Position numbers and translations under genes: made by a program. 57,239 bases of DNA from Lachnospiraceae bacterium. Its GTDB lineage: Bacteria; Bacillota; Clostridia; Lachnospirales; Lachnospiraceae. The stretch spans positions 1 to 57,239 of the forward strand of contig JAFZQN010000005.1 in NCBI GenBank assembly GCA_017620375.1, read 5' to 3'. The notes below the pieces were generated by a model. That model did no database searches, had not been told where the DNA came from, and worked only from the letters and a program-made list of their open reading frames with translations. Shown piece by piece: positions 1 to 9,500 of this stretch. How positions within the stretch are numbered: position 1 is the stretch's first letter; each line of letters starts with the position of its first letter.

Positions 1-294
1 CTGTCAGGTCAGGGTATATTCGTCCTGCCGAAGCCTTTCTCCAAGGTTATGTTTGCTACTGCAGTCAACTGGATGCGAAGCGCCAGGGAGATAGTTAAGA
101 AGTCCCAGAAAAAGACTCATACCATTGAAGAAAAAATGGAAGAGATACGTATCGTAAACCGTGCAAAGTGGCTTCTCATCAATGAACGTCAGATGGCTGA
201 ACCGGATGCACACCGTTATATCGAAAAGCAGGCCATGGACAGATGTATATCGAAGGGTGAGATCGCACGAGAGATAATCGACATGTATAAATAA
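1..294 (+). CDS. ANTAR-domain response regulator, 3' end only (RNA-binding antiterminator)
   Basis: The reading frame is open from base 1, so the 5' part lies outside the window; 97 codons are visible. The first ~25 residues (…VLPKPFS…) resemble the end of a response-regulator receiver domain, with the conserved K-P. A helical linker rich in K and E follows, then a typical ANTAR three-helix domain (motif AKWLLINERQMAEPDAHRYI, then DRCISKGEIAREII). ANTAR proteins bind paired RNA hairpins with A1/G4 hexaloops and prevent transcription termination. It is convergent with glnN, and a bidirectional terminator separates them. Ten RNA hairpins of the right type precede nitrogen genes in this window, so this protein is the likely reader (inference). 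The input signal (phosphorylation or ligand) cannot be seen here. Confidence 0.88.
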   Translation: MSGQGIFVLPKPFSKVMFATAVNWMRSAREIVKKSQKKTHTIEEKMEEIRIVNRAKWLLINERQMAEPDAHRYIEKQAMDRCISKGEIAREIIDMYK

Positions 295-344
295 ATATGT
301 ATTCAGGCATATACTGCTTTAAACAATCCTTTAAATACAGCATC

Positions 345-378
345 AAAAAAGGAATCCCAAATTCGGGATTCCTTTTTT
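345..378. terminator. bidirectional terminator between ANTAR regulator and glnN
   Basis: A perfect 14-bp inverted repeat (AAAAAAGGAATCCC and its complement) with a 6-base loop has A-runs on one side and T-runs on the other. It can end transcripts from both convergent genes. Confidence 0.9.
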
Positions 379-411
379 ATCTTTATGTTCTTCTTTTATC
401 CTAATGTCTTA

Positions 412-2511
412 TCAGTTTCTTACACCGAATAACAGATCACCGTAAGTAGGGAACGGCCAGTAGCTTCTGTCGGTAAGGCTCTCTGCCTCATCAGCTACTG
501 CACGGAGCTTAGCCATGGCAGGTACAACACCGTCTCTGATCTTATATGACTCATCAATGATGCTCTTTGCCTTAGAAAGTCCGGCAATCTTTGTCTTTAA
601 GCTTTCTGCATCAGCCAAGATCTTCTCTACGGAAGCAGAAAGTTTCTTGATAAGATCTGTCTCATATCCGAATACCAGTGAAGCATCTATAGCCTTCTTA
701 TCAGATACTATCTTAGCGAGCTTGCCGATATAGTTTTCAATAGCGGGTGCTATCTGAGTCTTAGCCATATCAACCATGGTATTTGCCTCAATGGTAATGG
801 TCTTGCAGTAGTTCTCAAGCATGATCTCACATCTGGATTCTATCTCTGCCTTTGAGAATACCTTGTGACCTGTAAGCATCTTAACGTTCTTGTCAGAAAG
901 GAGAAGAGGCATACAATCGGGAGTGGTACGAAGGTTAAGAAGTCCTCTCTTCTGCTCAGCTTCCTTGATCCATGCATCATCATATCCGTTGCCGTTGAAG
1001 ATGATCCTCTTGTGCTCTTTGATGGTCTTCTGGATAAGCTTATGAAGGTCAGCCTCAAAGTTCTTTGACTTCTCAAGCTGGTCAGCATAGATCTTAAGAG
1101 ACTCTGCTACAGAGCTGTTAAGCATAATGTTTGCACATGCGATACTGTTCGATGAACCAAGCATTCTGAACTCGAACTTGTTACCGGTAAATGCGAAAGG
1201 TGATGTACGGTTACGGTCTGTGGTATCACGGTTGAATCTCGGAAGTACATCAACACCAAGCTTCATCTGCTTCTTCTCAACGCCTGTGTAAGGCTTATCC
1301 TTCTCAATAGCTTCAAGAATACCGTTAAGCTCTTCACCAAGGAAGATGGAGATAACTGCGGGAGGTGCCTCGTTAGCACCAAGTCTGTGGTCGTTACCTG
1401 CTGTAGCAACTGACAGACGGAGCAGATCCTGATAATCATCAACAGCCTTGATAACTGCGCAAAGGAATGTTAAGAACTGTGCATTCTCATAAGGGGTATC
1501 ACCGGGTGATAAAAGGTTGATGCCTGTATCTGTACCTATTGACCAGTTGTTGTGCTTACCGCTTCCGTTAACGCCTGCGAAAGGCTTCTCATGAAGCAGA
1601 CATACAAGGCCGTGACGTGCAGCTACCTTCTGCATGATCTCCATGGTCAGCTGGTTCTGGTCGGTAGCGATATTGGTGGTAGAATATATGGGAGCCAGCT
1701 CGTGCTGTGCGGGAGCTACCTCGTTATGCTCTGTTTTAGCAAGTACACCGAGTTTCCAAAGTTCATCATTTAAATCCTTCATGTATTCCTGAACTCTGGG
1801 CTGGATGGTACCGAAGTAATGGTCATCCATCTCCTGTGTCTTGGGAGGCTTTGCACCGAAAAGTGTACGTCCGGTAAACTTAAGGTCCTCTCTCTTCTCA
1901 TACATTTCCTTGGTTATAAGGAAGTATTCCTGCTCGGGTCCTACGGATGTGACAACACGCTTTACATCCTTGTTGCCGAAGAGCTTTAAGATACGCAGTG
2001 CCTGCTTATTTAAAGCTTCCATGGAACGAAGTAAAGGAGTCTTTTTATCAAGTGCCTCTCCGCCGTACGAACAGAATGCTGTAGGTATGCAGAGTGTCTT
2101 ATCCTTTATAAATGCATATGATGTGGGATCCCATGCTGTATATCCTCTTGCCTCGAATGTAGCACGAAGTCCGCCGCTGGGGAATGATGATGCATCGGGC
2201 TCGCCCTTGATCAGCTCCTTGCCTGAGAACTCCATGATAACGCCGCCGTCGGGTGAAGGCTCGATAAAGCTGTCATGCTTTTCAGCGGTGATACCGGTAA
2301 GAGGCTGGAACCAATGTGTAAAATGAGTAGCACCCTTTTCTACAGCCCAGTCCTTCATAGCCTTAGCCACTGCATTGGCTACGCTCTCCTCAAGTCTGGT
2401 TCCCTCGTCTATAGTTTTCTTTAACGACTTATAGACATCAGCGGGAAGCTTAGACTTCATAACTCTGTCATCAAACACGTTACATCCAAAATAATCAGAT
2501 ACAGTTTTCAT
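412..2511 (-). CDS. glnN: glutamine synthetase type III (GSIII)
   Basis: 699 residues, the usual length of GSIII (about 700), far longer than GSI/GSII. Recognisable motifs include GPEQEYFLI (Glu-rich metal/ATP site, near residue 190), [12 protein letters not shown] and the GSIII-type segment [18 protein letters not shown]. The C-terminal ~120 residues form the extra helical region typical of the family. It makes glutamine from glutamate, ammonium and ATP in the cytoplasm. Start: ATG preceded by AGAGGA at good spacing. It is transcribed alone from a promoter at 2764-2792 through a ~245-base leader carrying two ANTAR-type hexaloop/terminator units, so expression is probably set by antitermination. 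The neighbours are asnB upstream on the same strand and the ANTAR gene convergent downstream. Confidence 0.97.
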   Translation of the reverse strand: MKTVSDYFGCNVFDDRVMKSKLPADVYKSLKKTIDEGTRLEESVANAVAKAMKDWAVEKGATHFTHWFQPLTGITAEKHDSFIEPSPDGGVIMEFSGKELIKGEPDASSFPSGGLRATFEARGYTAWDPTSYAFIKDKTLCIPTAFCSYGGEALDKKTPLLRSMEALNKQALRILKLFGNKDVKRVVTSVGPEQEYFLITKEMYEKREDLKFTGRTLFGAKPPKTQEMDDHYFGTIQPRVQEYMKDLNDELWKLGVLAKTEHNEVAPAQHELAPIYSTTNIATDQNQLTMEIMQKVAARHGLVCLLHEKPFAGVNGSGKHNNWSIGTDTGINLLSPGDTPYENAQFLTFLCAVIKAVDDYQDLLRLSVATAGNDHRLGANEAPPAVISIFLGEELNGILEAIEKDKPYTGVEKKQMKLGVDVLPRFNRDTTDRNRTSPFAFTGNKFEFRMLGSSNSIACANIMLNSSVAESLKIYADQLEKSKNFEADLHKLIQKTIKEHKRIIFNGNGYDDAWIKEAEQKRGLLNLRTTPDCMPLLLSDKNVKMLTGHKVFSKAEIESRCEIMLENYCKTITIEANTMVDMAKTQIAPAIENYIGKLAKIVSDKKAIDASLVFGYETDLIKKLSASVEKILADAESLKTKIAGLSKAKSIIDESYKIRDGVVPAMAKLRAVADEAESLTDRSYWPFPTYGDLLFGVRN

Positions 2512-2581
2512 AGCAAATCCTCTTTTCTATAGTATTTTTGTTGCTTTACGATTCTGTTTCTTTGAAACTCTCTTTTAAAAC

Positions 2582-2635
2582 AAAAAAGCGTCTTGTATTT
2601 CCGGATTTATTCCACATACAAGACACCCTTGCCTC
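2582..2635 (-). promoter_or_regulatory. glnN leader unit 2: ANTAR hexaloop overlapping an intrinsic terminator
   Basis: In the transcript sense, the stem GAGGC/GTCTT closes the hexaloop AAGGGT (bases 2625-2630; A at 1, G at 4). The right strand of that stem is also part of the 5' arm (2616-2626) of a terminator whose other arm is at 2588-2598, followed by six T. The hairpin and the terminator cannot form together, which is the expected logic of ANTAR antitermination. Confidence 0.85.
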
Positions 2636-2650
2636 ACAGTATTATTATAT

Positions 2651-2709
2651 GTCATTCTGAACGAAGTGAAGAATCTTAAGCTCCTTCGCCGATCGCTCAG
2701 GATGAAAAC
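2651..2709. repeat. GTCATTCTGA-type palindromic intergenic repeat inside the glnN leader
   Basis: The block begins GTCATTCTGAACGAAGTGAA and ends with a partly complementary CGCTCAGGATGA. It matches the common bacterial dispersed palindrome of the form GTCATTCTGAGCGAAG…, recognised from memory. It lies between the two attenuator units of glnN and folds into its own long hairpin, lengthening the gap between the two hexaloops to about 112 bases, against 56-65 in the other three tandem leaders. Confidence 0.75.
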
Positions 2710-2754
2710 AGAAAAGAGGTCTCTGAACTTACGCTCAAAGACCTCATTGCCTCT
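2705..2754 (-). promoter_or_regulatory. glnN leader unit 1: ANTAR hexaloop overlapping an intrinsic terminator
   Basis: In the transcript sense, the stem AGAGGC/GTCTTT closes the loop AATGAG (2743-2748). The overlapping terminator pairs 2734-2745 with 2716-2727 and ends in TTTTCTGTTTT. The hexaloop stem starts nine bases after the -10 box, so it is the first structure the polymerase makes. Confidence 0.85.
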
Positions 2755-2763
2755 ATGTGACGT

Positions 2764-2792
2764 ATTTTATACCTGTTTATATGATTTGTCAA
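2764..2792 (-). promoter_or_regulatory. glnN promoter
   Basis: TTGACA (2787-2792), 17-bp spacer, TAAAAT (2764-2769) on the minus strand, in the short gap after asnB. It is a near-consensus sigma-A promoter, so control is expected in the leader rather than at initiation. Confidence 0.85.
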
Positions 2793-2814
2793 CAGTTTTT
2801 TTAGATTTTTCACC

Positions 2815-4398
2815 TTATTTTCCGCTGTCACCGTAGTTGGAAAGTACTCTGGCCGAAGGATCGTTGACGTTACATCCTTCCCATGTCTTGTTGGGCATCC
2901 AGAAGTCCACTACCATGTCGGACTGGCCGGGATAATACTTCTCGAATATCTGCCTGTAGAGCAGGGATTCCTTTGTGAAAGGAGTGGCATGTGTATACTT
3001 TTTACACTCTGTCTCAAATTCCTCATCAGAGATCTTTTCTGCAGCATATTCCTTAAGGTAATCAACCATTGAATGTCCTACAGCATCAGAGAACGCTGCC
3101 TTTTCACGCCAAAGGATCTCATCGGGAAGGTAATCTCCCTTTTCAAATGCTTTACGCAGTAAATACTTACCCTTGCCGTACTTATTAAGCTTCTTTTCGG
3201 GATCTATCGACATAACATACTTTACAAAATCGATATCGCCGAAGGGTACTCTGGCCTCAAGGGAGTTAACCGAGATACATCTGTCTGCACGCAGAACATC
3301 ATACATATGAAGCTCTCTGATACGTTTCTCGGCTTCCTTCTGGAACTCCTCGGCACTGGGAGCGAAATCGGTGTACTTATATCCGAACAGCTCATCCGAT
3401 ATCTCACCGGTAAGCAGTACTCTTACATCTGTGGTCTCATGTATAGCTTTACATACAAGGTACATACCCATACTTGCTCTGATGGTCGTGATATCATAAG
3501 TACCAAGGATGTATATTACTTTCTCCAGAGAATTTATAACTTCCTCGGGTGTCATAAATACTTCGGTATGATCGCTTCCGATATAGTCAGCTACCTGCTT
3601 GGCATATTTAAGATCGATAGCGTCCTCTCTCATACCTATCGCAAATGTACGGATGGGCTTATCCGATCTCTTTGCCGCAATGGCACATACCAGTGAAGAA
3701 TCAAGACCGCCCGAAAGAAGGAAACCTACCTTTGCATCGGCTACAAGTCTCTTTTCAACACCCGATACCAGTTTATCATGGATCTTAGAGAATATAGTCT
3801 CAAGATCGTCATGATTTACCTTGCAGGGCTTTGATATCTCGTTATAGCAGATAAACTTGCCGTTTTTATAATAATGTCCGGGAGGGAAAGGCATAACCTT
3901 TTTCACTATACCAACGAGGTTCTTGGCCTCGCTTGCAAACAGGATAACACCTGCCTTATCGTATCCGTAATAAAGAGGTCTGATACCTATCGGATCACGG
4001 GCTGCGATATACTCTCCTGTTTTTCCGTCATATATGATGCATGCGAACTCTGCGTCGAGCATCCTGAACATCTCTGTGCCGTATTCGAAATACAAAGGAA
4101 GAAGTACCTCACAGTCGCTCTCGCTCTTAAAGGTGTATCCTTTTTCAACCAGCATATCGCGGAGCAGCTTGAAATCATATATCTCACCGTTACATACGCA
4201 GTAGCTTCCTCTTGCTTCAAACGGCTGCATTCCTTCATCGTGCAGACCCATTATGGCTAAACGATGGAAGCCCATTATACCGTTCTTTGTATTTATGATA
4301 CGTGAATCATCAGGTCCACGTGATACGGTCTTTTCAAATCCTTCCTTAAATTTTTCCAGGTCTGCGCTTTCATCGCAATATGTCATGATCGAGCACAT
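2815..4398 (-). CDS. asnB: asparagine synthase (glutamine-hydrolysing)
   Basis: 527 residues. The start is fixed by the class II amidotransferase need for Cys2: the protein begins MCSIM, with GGGAGG ten bases upstream. The N-terminal glutaminase domain has HRLAI and a GEIYD motif. The C-terminal synthetase domain carries the ATP-pyrophosphatase loop LLSGGLDSS (about residue 228) and GEISDELFGY. It moves the amide of glutamine to aspartate with ATP. It sits directly upstream of glnN but has its own promoter and its own tandem ANTAR-type leader, so both genes are probably co-regulated as separate transcripts. Confidence 0.96.
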   Translation of the reverse strand: MCSIMTYCDESADLEKFKEGFEKTVSRGPDDSRIINTKNGIMGFHRLAIMGLHDEGMQPFEARGSYCVCNGEIYDFKLLRDMLVEKGYTFKSESDCEVLLPLYFEYGTEMFRMLDAEFACIIYDGKTGEYIAARDPIGIRPLYYGYDKAGVILFASEAKNLVGIVKKVMPFPPGHYYKNGKFICYNEISKPCKVNHDDLETIFSKIHDKLVSGVEKRLVADAKVGFLLSGGLDSSLVCAIAAKRSDKPIRTFAIGMREDAIDLKYAKQVADYIGSDHTEVFMTPEEVINSLEKVIYILGTYDITTIRASMGMYLVCKAIHETTDVRVLLTGEISDELFGYKYTDFAPSAEEFQKEAEKRIRELHMYDVLRADRCISVNSLEARVPFGDIDFVKYVMSIDPEKKLNKYGKGKYLLRKAFEKGDYLPDEILWREKAAFSDAVGHSMVDYLKEYAAEKISDEEFETECKKYTHATPFTKESLLYRQIFEKYYPGQSDMVVDFWMPNKTWEGCNVNDPSARVLSNYGDSGK

Positions 4399-4440
4399 TT
4401 ACTATGTACCTCCCTTATTATGAGTCAGCCGGAAACAAAC

Positions 4441-4486
4441 AAAAAAGTGCCTTATACCGCCATGCGGATATAAGACACCATTGCCT
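4441..4486 (-). promoter_or_regulatory. asnB leader unit 2: ANTAR hexaloop overlapping a terminator
   Basis: In the transcript sense, AGGC/GTCT closes the loop AATGGT (4477-4482). The terminator arms are 4469-4478 and 4447-4456, followed by TTTTTT. The unit lies about 56 bases after the first hexaloop. Confidence 0.85.
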
Positions 4487-4507
4487 GTATATATAGCATT
4501 CAACATA

Positions 4508-4552
4508 TAAAAAGAGTCTTTGAACCGTGTTCAAAGACTCCTTTGCCTCTAT
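4508..4552 (-). promoter_or_regulatory. asnB leader unit 1: ANTAR hexaloop overlapping a terminator
   Basis: In the transcript sense, the stem AGAGGC/GTCTTT closes the loop AAAGGA (4539-4544). It overlaps a perfect 12-bp terminator stem (4529-4540 with 4514-4525) followed by TTTTT. This is the cleanest example in the window of two mutually exclusive hairpins. Confidence 0.88.
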
Positions 4553-4560
4553 GGATACAT

Positions 4561-4589
4561 ATATTACCTCACGTTACGGCATTTGTCAA
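4561..4589 (-). promoter_or_regulatory. asnB promoter
   Basis: TTGACA (4584-4589), 17-bp spacer, TAATAT (4561-4566) on the minus strand. The predicted start lies a few bases before the first hexaloop hairpin. Confidence 0.82.
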
Positions 4590-4616
4590 CCTTTTTTTCT
4601 AAAAACATAAGGGGTA

Positions 4617-4644
4617 TTGTAATTATAATAAAAGATGTTATACT
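4617..4644 (+). promoter_or_regulatory. promoter of the acyltransferase gene
   Basis: TTGTAA (4617-4622), 16-bp spacer, TATACT (4639-4644). An in-frame ATG at 4635 lies inside this promoter and so cannot be the start codon, which supports the GTG at 4728. Confidence 0.6.
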
Positions 4645-4727
4645 ATTACGGACAATACAAAGTCAGTATTTTCTGTAATAATATCAGTTGCATTTATAAC
4701 GTAAGCAGAATGATCGGAGGTTTAGTC

Positions 4728-6512
4728 GTGAGCGAGAAGCGCGATAAATCAAATAAGAAATTTATGCTGTTATCAGCGATCGGTATCTTCATGGTTGTCG
4801 ATCACCATACATTTACGGCATTTAATATATTGGGCGATTTTCTACCATATAATTCATTTTTCATGCCCATGTTTGTCTTTATATCCGGCTATTTTAACAA
4901 GGTAAACGGCTCCACCAACTTATGGACCTATTTCATAAAGAAAGTTAAAACACTGCTGGTACCTTATACAGGGCTGTCGTTAACCGTATTCGCCCTGCAG
5001 CAGCTGATCAACTATATCAAACTGGGTAACGAGATGACTCCTCTTCCGTCCGGGTACTTTAAGTTTGTCCTTAACAGGATTATCACCGTCGGCTCGTACG
5101 GTGCCATAGTGGAGCCCATGTGGTTTGTTATCGCATTGTTCGCCACATTGATGATATATGCGGTACTGAAAAAATATCTGTATAAGATCTGGAACAGTTA
5201 CATAATGTTTGTTTTGTTCTGCGGCCTTCAGATATTGGTGGTTTATATCGCAAAAACTGCGGATATGGAATCACTCGAGTATCTGCTGGTACCGTTTAAA
5301 TGCCTGTTCTTCTTCCCGTTTATCGAGATGGGTATCATATACAGGGATCACCTCGAAAAAAGGCATTCCGCCATGTCCGGCGGCAGCAAGATCATAATGA
5401 TGTTTCTTCTCTTAGTGATCAATGCGATCCGTACCACTTATATGCCCATGGCATACGATATCGCTATTGACAGCATAGATAACCTTTCAGGCTTCACAAG
5501 CCCTTACTACATCACCCCTCTTATATCGGCCGTGATAGGTATCCTTTTCTGGATGACCTTTGCGGATCTGGTAGGAAAACAGGTATACGAAAGCAAATTT
5601 GTAAACTTCATGTCCTGCAACACCTTCTGGATCATGGGACTCCATATCACATTCTACAATATCCTCAACTGCATACTGATGGGGATAAACGGTTTAGCAG
5701 AGTTACCCTATTTTGACGTTGAAGCATTTAAGAGTACAGAATGGTACTTCTGGGGGATCAGCGGAAATATCAAAATACTCTATGTACTTGTCGGCGTCCT
5801 CGGACCTTTAGGTCTAAAGTGGCTATACGACCGTGTATGTGCTTTAGTTAATGACAGGATAGAAAAAGCAGGCTCCGAGCAAAATGTTAAGAAGTTTAAA
5901 CTCATCTCCAAGGTAGCATTTGTCATAGTCTTTGTTCTCGCAGTCGGACTTGTGGTAATACTTACAAGACCTAAGACAATTGGAAATGAACCGGATTATT
6001 CCGATCTTGCATTTGATGAGCCCGACGATGAGTCTTATGATAACAACGCCGCCCTTGATACAGGCCTGGATAATAACACTCCCCCGGAAGATGTTACTCC
6101 CGTATATGCATATCTAGATGTAGTCTATAATTACATGGGTACCAATACAGATTACCTGACCGAGCCGTATGCGATAACCGGTAACGGGACGTATACCGTC
6201 ACGATCAATCGAAATGATAATTCTGAGACAGAACAGGCATTTGACGGACTCTCATATATGGGCATCAGGTTGTTGGATGATGAAACAGCTGATGTAGATA
6301 TCAAAAATGTTACCATCACCGATGTAAAGGTAAGATGCGACGGTATACAGTTGAAAATAGATGATACCGGTTCCACACCATACGAAGACGGTGTGATATA
6401 TGACTTCTTCGACAGTTACGATCCTAACGGTAACAACGAGAGCGTATATGATTTCAGTGGCAAAAATACCATCGAGATCTCATTTACGATCACCGGTGCA
6501 AAGATCAAATAA
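4728..6512 (+). CDS. membrane acyltransferase (acyltransferase-3 family) with an extracytoplasmic C-terminal domain
   Basis: 594 residues from the GTG at 4728, which has GGAGG seven bases upstream. The first ~400 residues hold about ten hydrophobic segments and the family's early catalytic-type His (VDHHTFTAFN) and FMPMFVFISGY region, as in OafA/WecH-like O-acyltransferases. A final membrane helix (FVIVFVLAVGLVVIL) is followed by an acidic linker (DEPDDESYDNN) and a ~130-residue beta-rich domain (YNYMG…YTVTINRND) that may bind carbohydrate. Such enzymes acetylate surface or exported sugars; the substrate is unknown. The gene is divergent from asnB, and nothing links it functionally to the nitrogen genes. 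Confidence 0.8.
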   Translation: MSEKRDKSNKKFMLLSAIGIFMVVDHHTFTAFNILGDFLPYNSFFMPMFVFISGYFNKVNGSTNLWTYFIKKVKTLLVPYTGLSLTVFALQQLINYIKLGNEMTPLPSGYFKFVLNRIITVGSYGAIVEPMWFVIALFATLMIYAVLKKYLYKIWNSYIMFVLFCGLQILVVYIAKTADMESLEYLLVPFKCLFFFPFIEMGIIYRDHLEKRHSAMSGGSKIIMMFLLLVINAIRTTYMPMAYDIAIDSIDNLSGFTSPYYITPLISAVIGILFWMTFADLVGKQVYESKFVNFMSCNTFWIMGLHITFYNILNCILMGINGLAELPYFDVEAFKSTEWYFWGISGNIKILYVLVGVLGPLGLKWLYDRVCALVNDRIEKAGSEQNVKKFKLISKVAFVIVFVLAVGLVVILTRPKTIGNEPDYSDLAFDEPDDESYDNNAALDTGLDNNTPPEDVTPVYAYLDVVYNYMGTNTDYLTEPYAITGNGTYTVTINRNDNSETEQAFDGLSYMGIRLLDDETADVDIKNVTITDVKVRCDGIQLKIDDTGSTPYEDGVIYDFFDSYDPNGNNESVYDFSGKNTIEISFTITGAKIK

Positions 6513-6534
6513 ATCAAAAAAAACGAAATAATGA

Positions 6535-6572
6535 AACAGAGCTGATATCTTATGACATCAGCTCTGTTTTTT
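6535..6572. terminator. bidirectional terminator between the acyltransferase and gltB
   Basis: A 12-bp stem AACAGAGCTGAT/ATCAGCTCTGTT with a 10-base loop is followed by a T-run on the plus strand and a T-rich stretch on the minus strand. It lies between two converging genes. Confidence 0.88.
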
Positions 6573-6580
6573 ATCACTTT

Positions 6581-9500
6581 TTATTTGTTATTGATGAACT
6601 CTGTAAACGCCTTTATCTGTGCTTCTTCCTTACTCATATGCTTATCCAGGTTCTTGTCTATAAGACTCATTATCTGTTTATAATCAACAGGGATTATCTT
6701 CTTGAAAGATACGATATATGAATCGAAGTTATCAAGTATCTTCTTTCCCTTTACCGAACCGGTGAGCTGTACATGCTTTTCGATGATACTCTTAACCTTT
6801 TCTATATCAGCCTTGTTTTCTAAGCTTTCCATGCTTACCAGCTGACGGTTAAGGTTCTTATAGAGCTTGTTGCCCTCATCAAGTACATATGCCACACCGC
6901 CGCTCATACCTGCTGCAAAGTTCTTGCCGGTAGATCCTAAGATAACCGCACATCCACCAGTCATGTATTCACAGCCATGCTCGCCGACACCTTCTACTAC
7001 AGCGGTTGCACCGGAGTTTCTTACACAGAATCTTTCTCCCGCCATACCTGCTATATAAGCCTCGCCGGATGTTGCACCGTACAGTGCCACGTTACCGATC
7101 AGGATATTTTCGCTCGGATCGTACTTTGCATTTTCGGGAGCTTTAACTATAAGTTTTCCGCCTGAAAGACCTTTTCCGAAGTAATCGTTGGAATCACCGG
7201 TGATCTTTAATGTAAGACCCTTAGGTATGAATGCACCAAAACTCTGGCCGCCTGCACCATGGCAGTTGACTGTAACAGTATCCTCAATAAGGCCTTCGGG
7301 ATGAAGTCTGGTGATCTCAGCACCGAGCAGTGTTCCGAAAGTTCTGTCGGTATTCTTGATATCTACCGATATCTCACATGCCTTTCCGTCCTTAACAGCC
7401 TTAAGTACGTTCTTATCCTTTAAGAGAACCTTTTCATCCACTGTATCTTCAAGCTTAAAGTCATACAGATTCCTTGCATCAAATACCTGGTCCGCCCTGT
7501 CAAGTCCGGACATATCGCAAAGTATCCTTGAAAGATCGATGGATGCAGCCTTGTTATTCTTTTCAACTTTGCTCTTTAACAGATCTGTTCTTCCGACCAG
7601 CTCCGAGATACTTCTTACACCGAGCTTAGCCATGTATTCTCTGAGCTCTCTTGCAATGAAACGCATGAAGTTTTCTACGTATTCGGGCTTTCCTGCAAAA
7701 CGCTTACGTAACTCGGGATTCTGGGTAGCTATACCCATGGGACATGTATCCTGATGACATACTCTCATCATTACACAGCCTAAAGTTACAAGCGGAGCGG
7801 TAGCAAAGCCGAATTCTTCCGCACCTAAAATAGCTGCTATGGCTACATCACGGCCGCTCATAAGCTTACCGTCGGTCTCGATACGTACTTTGTTTCTAAG
7901 TCCGTTGGCTACCAGTGTCTGATGTGTCTCTGCAAGTCCGAGCTCCCAAGGAAGTCCTGCATTGTGTATCGAACTTAAAGGAGCTGCACCTGTACCTCCG
8001 TCATATCCGGATATAAGGATTACCTGCGCACCTGCTTTTGCAACACCTGAAGCTATGGTACCTACTCCTGCTTCCGATACCAGCTTAACCGATATCCTTG
8101 CATTCTTATTTGCATTTTTAAGATCGTATATAAGCTCTGCCAGATCCTCTATAGAGTAGATATCATGATGAGGGGGCGGTGAGATAAGACTTACACCGGG
8201 TGTTGAATGTCTGGTCTTTGCTATCCAAGGGTAAACCTTTCGTCCGGGAAGATGTCCGCCTTCACCGGGCTTTGCACCCTGTGCCATCTTTATCTGTATC
8301 TCTTCAGCACTGAGCAGATATCCGCTGGTTACACCGAAACGTCCGGAAGCTACCTGCTTTATCTTAGAACTTCTGTCATCCTTTGTGCCTGCGGTAGCGA
8401 TCCTTTCGTCGCTTTCTCCGCCTTCACCGCTGTTTGACCTGCCCTGCAGATGGTTCATTGCGATGGCAAGTGCGGTATGTGCTTCCTCAGAGATGGAACC
8501 GTATGACATAGCACCGGTCTTAAATCTCTTAACTATCTCGTCTTCGCTCTCAACTTCGTCAAGTGATATACCCTCAGCCGGATAGTTAAAATCTATCAGG
8601 CTTCGTAAGTAGCCTGTCTGCTCCTTATCCACCATAGAAGTGTACTGTTTAAACTTATCATAGTTACCTTCACGTGTGGATAACTGTAACATATGTATGG
8701 TCTCAGGGTTATACCTGTGGTTTTCACCCTGACTTCTCGATTTATGTCTGCCGTAAGCGGTAAGTTCATTGTTGACTGTAAGTCCCAGCGGATCGAATGC
8801 GCGGCTGTGCTGTGCATCAACTGCATTTCCGATATCGTCCAAGGTTATACCGCCTACTCTTGTTACTGTACCTGTAAAGTATTCGTTTATAACGTCTTCC
8901 GAAATACCGATTGCTTCAAATATCTTGCTGCCCTGATAGGACTGAATGGTGGAGATACCCATCTTGGAAGCGATCTTAACTATACCGGAAAGTATAGCCT
9001 TGTCGTAATCTTCACATGCGGCATAGTAATCTTTATCAAGCAGTTCCTCATCCACAAGCTCTTTGATAGCTGCATGGGCAAGATAAGGATTGACTGCCGA
9101 AGCACCGAATCCGAGCAAGGTAGCAAAATGATGTACTTCTCTGGGCTCACCGGATTCCACGATGATCGACATGGCTGTGGACTTCTTGGTCTCTACCAGA
9201 TGCTTATGTACAGCTGCAACCGCAAGCAGTGAAGGAAGTGCCACGTGGTTTTCATCCACACCTCTGTCCGAAAGGATAAGTACTGTAGCACCTGCACGGT
9301 ATACCTTATCCACCTCTATAAACAGATGCTTGATCACACGCTTAACGGGAGTACCCTTATAGAAGCATGTGGATACCTTTGCTATATTAAATCCGTCCTT
9401 TTTCATATGCTCGATCTTAAGAAGGTCAAGGTCTGAAAGGATCGGGTTCTGAATCTTTAATACATGGCAGTTGGAAGGCTTTTCTTCCAGCAGATTTCCG

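Noticed and set aside
4635-4727. Upstream ATG extension of the acyltransferase
   Set aside because: The ATG at 4635 lies inside the predicted promoter, and the GTG at 4728 has a strong GGAGG site.
8693-9232. 179-codon open frame antisense to gltB
   Set aside because: It is a shadow of the strongly coding gltB frame, has no ribosome binding site, and its Cys/Tyr-rich composition is typical of reverse-strand codon use.
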